Source of the DNA: Nocardia asiatica NBRC 100129
GTDB taxonomy: Bacteria; Actinomycetota; Actinomycetes; Mycobacteriales; Mycobacteriaceae
DNA: 41,996 nucleotides
NCBI RefSeq assembly: GCF_000308415.1
Contig: NZ_BAFS01000032.1
Coordinates: 1-41,996, forward strand
Direction: 5' to 3'
Below the pieces are notes generated by a model. That model was not told where the DNA came from, ran no database searches, and was given only the letters and a program-made list of their open reading frames with translations. This document shows, in pieces, positions 39,435-41,996 of the stretch (position 1 is its first letter; the number at the start of each line of letters is the position of its first letter). The position numbers and the translations under genes are program-made.

Positions 39435-39453
39435 TCACAATTCGCGGCTGTGA
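39435..39453. promoter_or_regulatory. Inverted repeat upstream of the GAF regulator gene
   Basis: TCACA and TGTGA flank a 9-nt centre, just downstream of a TACAGT (39425-39430). It is a possible operator in the mftG/regulator gap. The arm orientation is the reverse of a CRP site, so CRP is not implied. Confidence 0.3.
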
Positions 39454-39530
39454 CCTCGCGGACAAACCCCAACCATCGGCCGGTGCCGTCCTGCGCGCGC
39501 CGGTACAGTTTGGGGCGGAAAGAAAGGCAA

Positions 39531-40892
39531 ATGGGCAGCAACATCGCAGGTGGGCGACCCCCGGGGCAGGGCGTCGAGCCGGGTGCCCAACTCGGTGCGC
39601 TCGAAGTCTATGCCGCGCAGGCGCACGGATATCTCAGCGCGGGCGGCGATCGACTTGCCCGGCTCGCCGGTTTGCTGCGCCCTGCCGTGCTGGAGTCCTG
39701 GCTGCGCAGCGTGCGCGGCGGAGTCGACCCGACGGATGCGCTCGACGGTCGCGGCCTGCGCGGCGCCGATCTGCAACGCTACCTCCAGGCTCATCCGATC
39801 GCGGCGCTGATGCCGCTGATCGATAAGTTGCTCGTGCGGGACACGGCCGGAACGGGTTTGATCGTCGTGGTCGCCGATCAGTTCGGCCGGGTGCTGTCGG
39901 TGCACGGGAGCGCCGAACAGGTCGCGGCGGCCGCGGAGATCGGCCTGCGCGCCGGGGACGATCTGAGCGAGCGCCGCATCGGCACGAACGCGGTCGGCTT
40001 GGTGGTGCGCACCGGTCGCGCCGCGTGGATCCATGGACCGGAGCACTTCCTGCACCGGATGCACCGGATCACCGGCGCCGCGGCGCCGGTGCACGATCCG
40101 GACGGCAGGCTGGTGGGCGTGCTGATGATCGCGGGCGGCGTCCGTGTGGCCAAGCCGGAGATCCTCGCCCTGGTCAAGGCCACCGCCACCGCCGCGGAGA
40201 TGGATCTGCTGCTCACCGCGATGCGGGCCCGCGTGGACGGCCGGGGACGTCGCGACCCCGCGCAGCCGCATCCCGCGGGCCGGCTCGGGCTCGACGTGCT
40301 CGGTCTCGGGCAGCCGCAATTGAACCTGGCCGACGCTCGGGTTCCGTTGTCCCAGCGGCATGCCGAGATCCTGCTGCTGCTGGCCGAACACCCGGAGGGG
40401 CTCGGCGCCGATCACCTCGCGCTGCTGCTCGACGACACCGATCTGGACAACGGCACCATCCGCGCGGCCGTCTCGCGTTTGCGGGCGGTGGTCGGCCCGG
40501 CCGTGTTCGGTTCGCGGCCCTACCGGTTGCGCGTTCCGGTGGAAACCGATGTGGCGGCATTGCGCGCCGCGCTCGACTCCGGTGATGTCGATTCCGCATT
40601 ACGACTTTATGCCGGACCGGTACTGCCGCGGTCGACCGCACCGGGGGTCATCGACATTCGCGACGAACTGCGGGTGCGATTGCGCGCCGCGGTGCTGGGT
40701 TCCGCGGACGCGGCCGTGCTGCGCCGATGGACCGCGTGCCAGGAAGGGCGCGAGGACGCCGCGGCGTGGGCGGCCTACCGGGCCACGGTCGATCGTGAGT
40801 CGCCGTTGTACGCGCAGATCGAGGCCAAGCTCCGGGTACTGGACCGCCGGCTGGGCGCTGATGCAACGCGGATGCAACGTTTCGGCTCATAG
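39531..40892 (+). CDS. GAF-domain transcriptional regulator with C-terminal winged helix
   Basis: A 453-residue regulator. The N-terminal region (about 1-75) includes LRPAVLESWLRSVRGGVDP, the opening motif of AcoR-type activators (xSWxRS). A GAF sensory domain follows (about 95-225; DRFGRVLSVHGSAEQV-like DQFGRVLSVHG, and SERRIGTNAVGLVVRTGRAAWIHGPEHFL). The C-terminal DNA-binding part (about 265-345) has LSQRHAEILLLLAEHPEGLGADHLALLLDDTDLDNGTIRAAVSRLRAVVG. There is no AAA+ domain. ATG 39531 has AAGAAAGG upstream. Such regulators often control alcohol or aldehyde dehydrogenase genes, which commonly depend on mycofactocin, so a link to the cluster is plausible but inferred. Confidence 0.85.
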   Translation: MGSNIAGGRPPGQGVEPGAQLGALEVYAAQAHGYLSAGGDRLARLAGLLRPAVLESWLRSVRGGVDPTDALDGRGLRGADLQRYLQAHPIAALMPLIDKLLVRDTAGTGLIVVVADQFGRVLSVHGSAEQVAAAAEIGLRAGDDLSERRIGTNAVGLVVRTGRAAWIHGPEHFLHRMHRITGAAAPVHDPDGRLVGVLMIAGGVRVAKPEILALVKATATAAEMDLLLTAMRARVDGRGRRDPAQPHPAGRLGLDVLGLGQPQLNLADARVPLSQRHAEILLLLAEHPEGLGADHLALLLDDTDLDNGTIRAAVSRLRAVVGPAVFGSRPYRLRVPVETDVAALRAALDSGDVDSALRLYAGPVLPRSTAPGVIDIRDELRVRLRAAVLGSADAAVLRRWTACQEGREDAAAWAAYRATVDRESPLYAQIEAKLRVLDRRLGADATRMQRFGS

Positions 40893-40985
40893 TCTGCACA
40901 GTCATCGGCGCGGAGCGTGTTCCCGTGGTCTAAAAGGGAATCGGGCATACTGTTTTGCCCCGAGTTCCGGCCCCGGGTAGCCGCA

Positions 40986-41009
40986 CTGGACGACCGTCCA
41001 GAAGTTTTT
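40986..41009 (+). terminator. Intrinsic terminator after the GAF regulator gene
   Basis: CTGGAC and GTCCAG pair around GACC; the run TTTTT (41005-41009) follows after three bases. It lies 94 nt after the stop. Confidence 0.6.
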
Positions 41010-41290
41010 AGGGGAAATAGTTCCTTTTTATTAGGAAACCCTCTAATGTTCGCACTGCACGGACTGTGAACCGTGTGACGTAGCTGACATAGCCGTGGCG
41101 CCCGGTCCACGGCGATGACGTTGGAGGAATGCCGGATTCCGTGCGAGTGGGCCTCGACCGCTCGCGCACTCATCGAAACGCACGTGGTGCTCGACGCCAT
41201 GCGTCCGGCCTGGGCAGCCGGACGCAGCGGCTTGTTCGTGCTGCCCGAAAGCGTTCGGACGACGGTTGTTTCGCCGAGTAGGAGGCTCTG
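41010..41290. other. AT-rich then coding-like region without a supported gene
   Basis: From 41003 to about 41050 the DNA is unusually AT-rich for this genome, with an imperfect hairpin (GTTCCT / AGGAAAC, 41020-41039) and TAATGT (41044-41049) as a possible -10. The remainder up to the AGGAGG before 41291 has open frames, none with recognisable protein features; in particular no first half of an adenylation domain. Confidence 0.55.
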
Positions 41291-41996
41291 GTGCGGGATA
41301 CGGAGTTGGGTGGGTTCAGCGCCTCGCCGCCGCGTTCGGTCCAGCTTCAGCCGTCCTCGGCCGCACCCGCGCCGTTCGCGCTGACCGGCGCTCGCCCGTA
41401 CAACCTGTATGGTCCGACGGAGGCGGCGGCCGACGTCGCCTTTCACGAAGTCGCCGGCACCGATACCCTCTCGGTGCCGATCGGCGCCCCGGTGTTCGAC
41501 ACCGGGCTCTACGTCCTCGATCCGCGGCTTCGGCCGATACCGGTCGGGGCGCCGGGTGAGCTGTATCTGTCGGGGGTACAGCTCGCCCGGGGCTACCTCG
41601 CGCGACCGGAGCCGACCGCGGAACGGTTCGCGGCCGATTCGTTCGGCGGCCCGGACGTGCCCGCGTCGGCGGAATACCGGATGTGCCGCACCGGTGGCCT
41701 GGTGCGATGGATGCCGCACGGCGAGCCGGAGTACTTCGAAAGCAGCGCTTTCCCGGGGCGGCCGCGGGGCCCGCGCATCGAGCTCGGCGAGATCGAGGCC
41801 GTGCCCGGGCGGGTCGAGGCGGTGCTGGGCCGGGTAGGGGCCGTGGTCGGCCGGGGCGATGCGTTGGTCGGCCGGGGCGGGGCGGTGTTGGGCCGGGTCG
41901 ACGTGGTGCTGGACCGGGTTGATGCGTTGGTGGGCCGGGTCGGGGCGTTGGTGGGCCGGGGCGATGCGTTGGTGGGCCGGGTCGGGGCGTTGGTGG
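41291..41996 (+). CDS. Partial gene: truncated, degenerate NRPS adenylation domain followed by heptad repeats
   Basis: The frame is open from GTG 41291 (ribosome site AGGAGG, 41280-41285) to the right edge, about 235 residues. Residues ~38-44 are NLYGPTE (adenylation core A5), then SVPIGAPVFDTGLYVLDPRL, GELYLSGVQLARGYL (A6, about 90-104), YRMCRTGGLVRWMPHGEPEYF (A7, where the usual TGD is TGG) and PGRPRGPRIELGEIEA (A8, where the usual QVKxRG is lost). Cores A1-A4, including the ATP-phosphate loop, are missing, so adenylation is impossible from this polypeptide alone. From residue 171 the sequence becomes (V/L)(L/V)GR(V/G)(G/D)A repeats. It may be a decayed NRPS end or a new repeat protein; the rest lies outside the window. 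Confidence 0.75.
   Translation, partial: MRDTELGGFSASPPRSVQLQPSSAAPAPFALTGARPYNLYGPTEAAADVAFHEVAGTDTLSVPIGAPVFDTGLYVLDPRLRPIPVGAPGELYLSGVQLARGYLARPEPTAERFAADSFGGPDVPASAEYRMCRTGGLVRWMPHGEPEYFESSAFPGRPRGPRIELGEIEAVPGRVEAVLGRVGAVVGRGDALVGRGGAVLGRVDVVLDRVDALVGRVGALVGRGDALVGRVGALV
41801..41996 (+). repeat. 21-bp tandem repeat (seven-residue protein repeat) running off the window
   Basis: Nine complete 21-bp units (starts 41801, 41822, 41843 and so on to 41969) plus 7 bp of a tenth. Units read like ttggtgggccgggtcggggc. The last three full units alternate between a GRVGA and a GRGDA form, so a 42-bp higher-order period is emerging. Identity increases towards the right edge, typical of recent slippage or unequal crossover. 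Confidence 0.9.

Noticed and set aside
41129..41281. A 50-codon basic open frame ending 9 nt before GTG 41291
   Set aside because: GGAGGA abuts the ATG with no spacing, and the product is Arg-rich without features.
41115..41384. Open frame of 89 codons before and across the start of the NRPS fragment
   Set aside because: No ribosome site at its ATG, no recognisable protein, and it overlaps the better-supported frame that carries adenylation motifs.

Overview
The window is about 42 kb of very GC-rich DNA. Gene content points to a nocardioform actinomycete, most likely Nocardia or a close relative: a conservon-type GTPase cluster, AccD3/EchA6 homologues in a mycobacteria-like order, a three-domain LigD, a mycofactocin cluster, SPW-repeat and MT0933-type antitoxin-like proteins, and many genes that appear to lack a leader. 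The genus is inferred from content; no rRNA gene is present. All family identifications come from motifs and remembered family sequences, not from a search.

Layout. 1-2.4 kb (+): end of a sensor-kinase-like protein with a GLPQR-repeat tail, then Roadblock, DUF742 and a Ras-like GTPase (conservon). 2.4-8.3 kb: fused carboxyltransferase (AccD3-like), aldo/keto reductase, a convergent flavoprotein, then an EchA6-like crotonase-fold protein lacking both catalytic glutamates, an MBL-fold hydrolase and a small antitoxin-like protein. 8.4-10.9 kb: LigD followed by a second antitoxin-like protein. 10.9-13.9 kb: isochorismatase-like hydrolase, secreted lipase and a small secreted protein. 14.3-17.2 kb (-): ECF-type transporter (T subunit plus a polypeptide joining membrane and two ATPase domains). 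17.2-19.9 kb: Baeyer-Villiger-type monooxygenase divergent from an AraC regulator. 19.9-28.9 kb: catalase-fold protein, metallophosphoesterase, MarR regulator divergent from a DinB-fold protein, RluA-type pseudouridine synthase, nucleotide cyclase, epoxide hydrolase, alpha/beta hydrolase, AbiEi/DUF559-like protein and TetR regulator. 28.9-32.4 kb: SPW membrane protein divergent from a ferredoxin reductase, then an Asp/Glu racemase family protein and an AlkD-like glycosylase.

32.4-40.9 kb is the most interesting part: a KshB-like oxygenase reductase and a TetR regulator beside a rearranged mycofactocin cluster. It has the precursor mftA, a single gene in which MftB (peptide-recognition domain) and MftC (radical SAM enzyme) are fused, then mftF, mftG and a GAF-domain regulator. 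mftD and mftE, which normally sit between mftC and mftF, are absent; their place holds a 15-bp perfect hairpin and a U-tailed terminator. Two near-identical boxes (ACTGAAACnnGTTCT) lie on either side of the TetR gene, before the reductase gene and before mftA, suggesting co-regulation of the reductase and the redox-cofactor pathway.

41.3 kb to the end: a gene that begins with only the second half of an NRPS adenylation domain, with degraded core motifs, running into a 21-bp tandem repeat (a seven-residue protein repeat) that continues past the window. Perfect hairpins occupy most convergent gene junctions, and many starts lie 6 nt after a TANNNT-type -10 element, predicting leaderless mRNAs.
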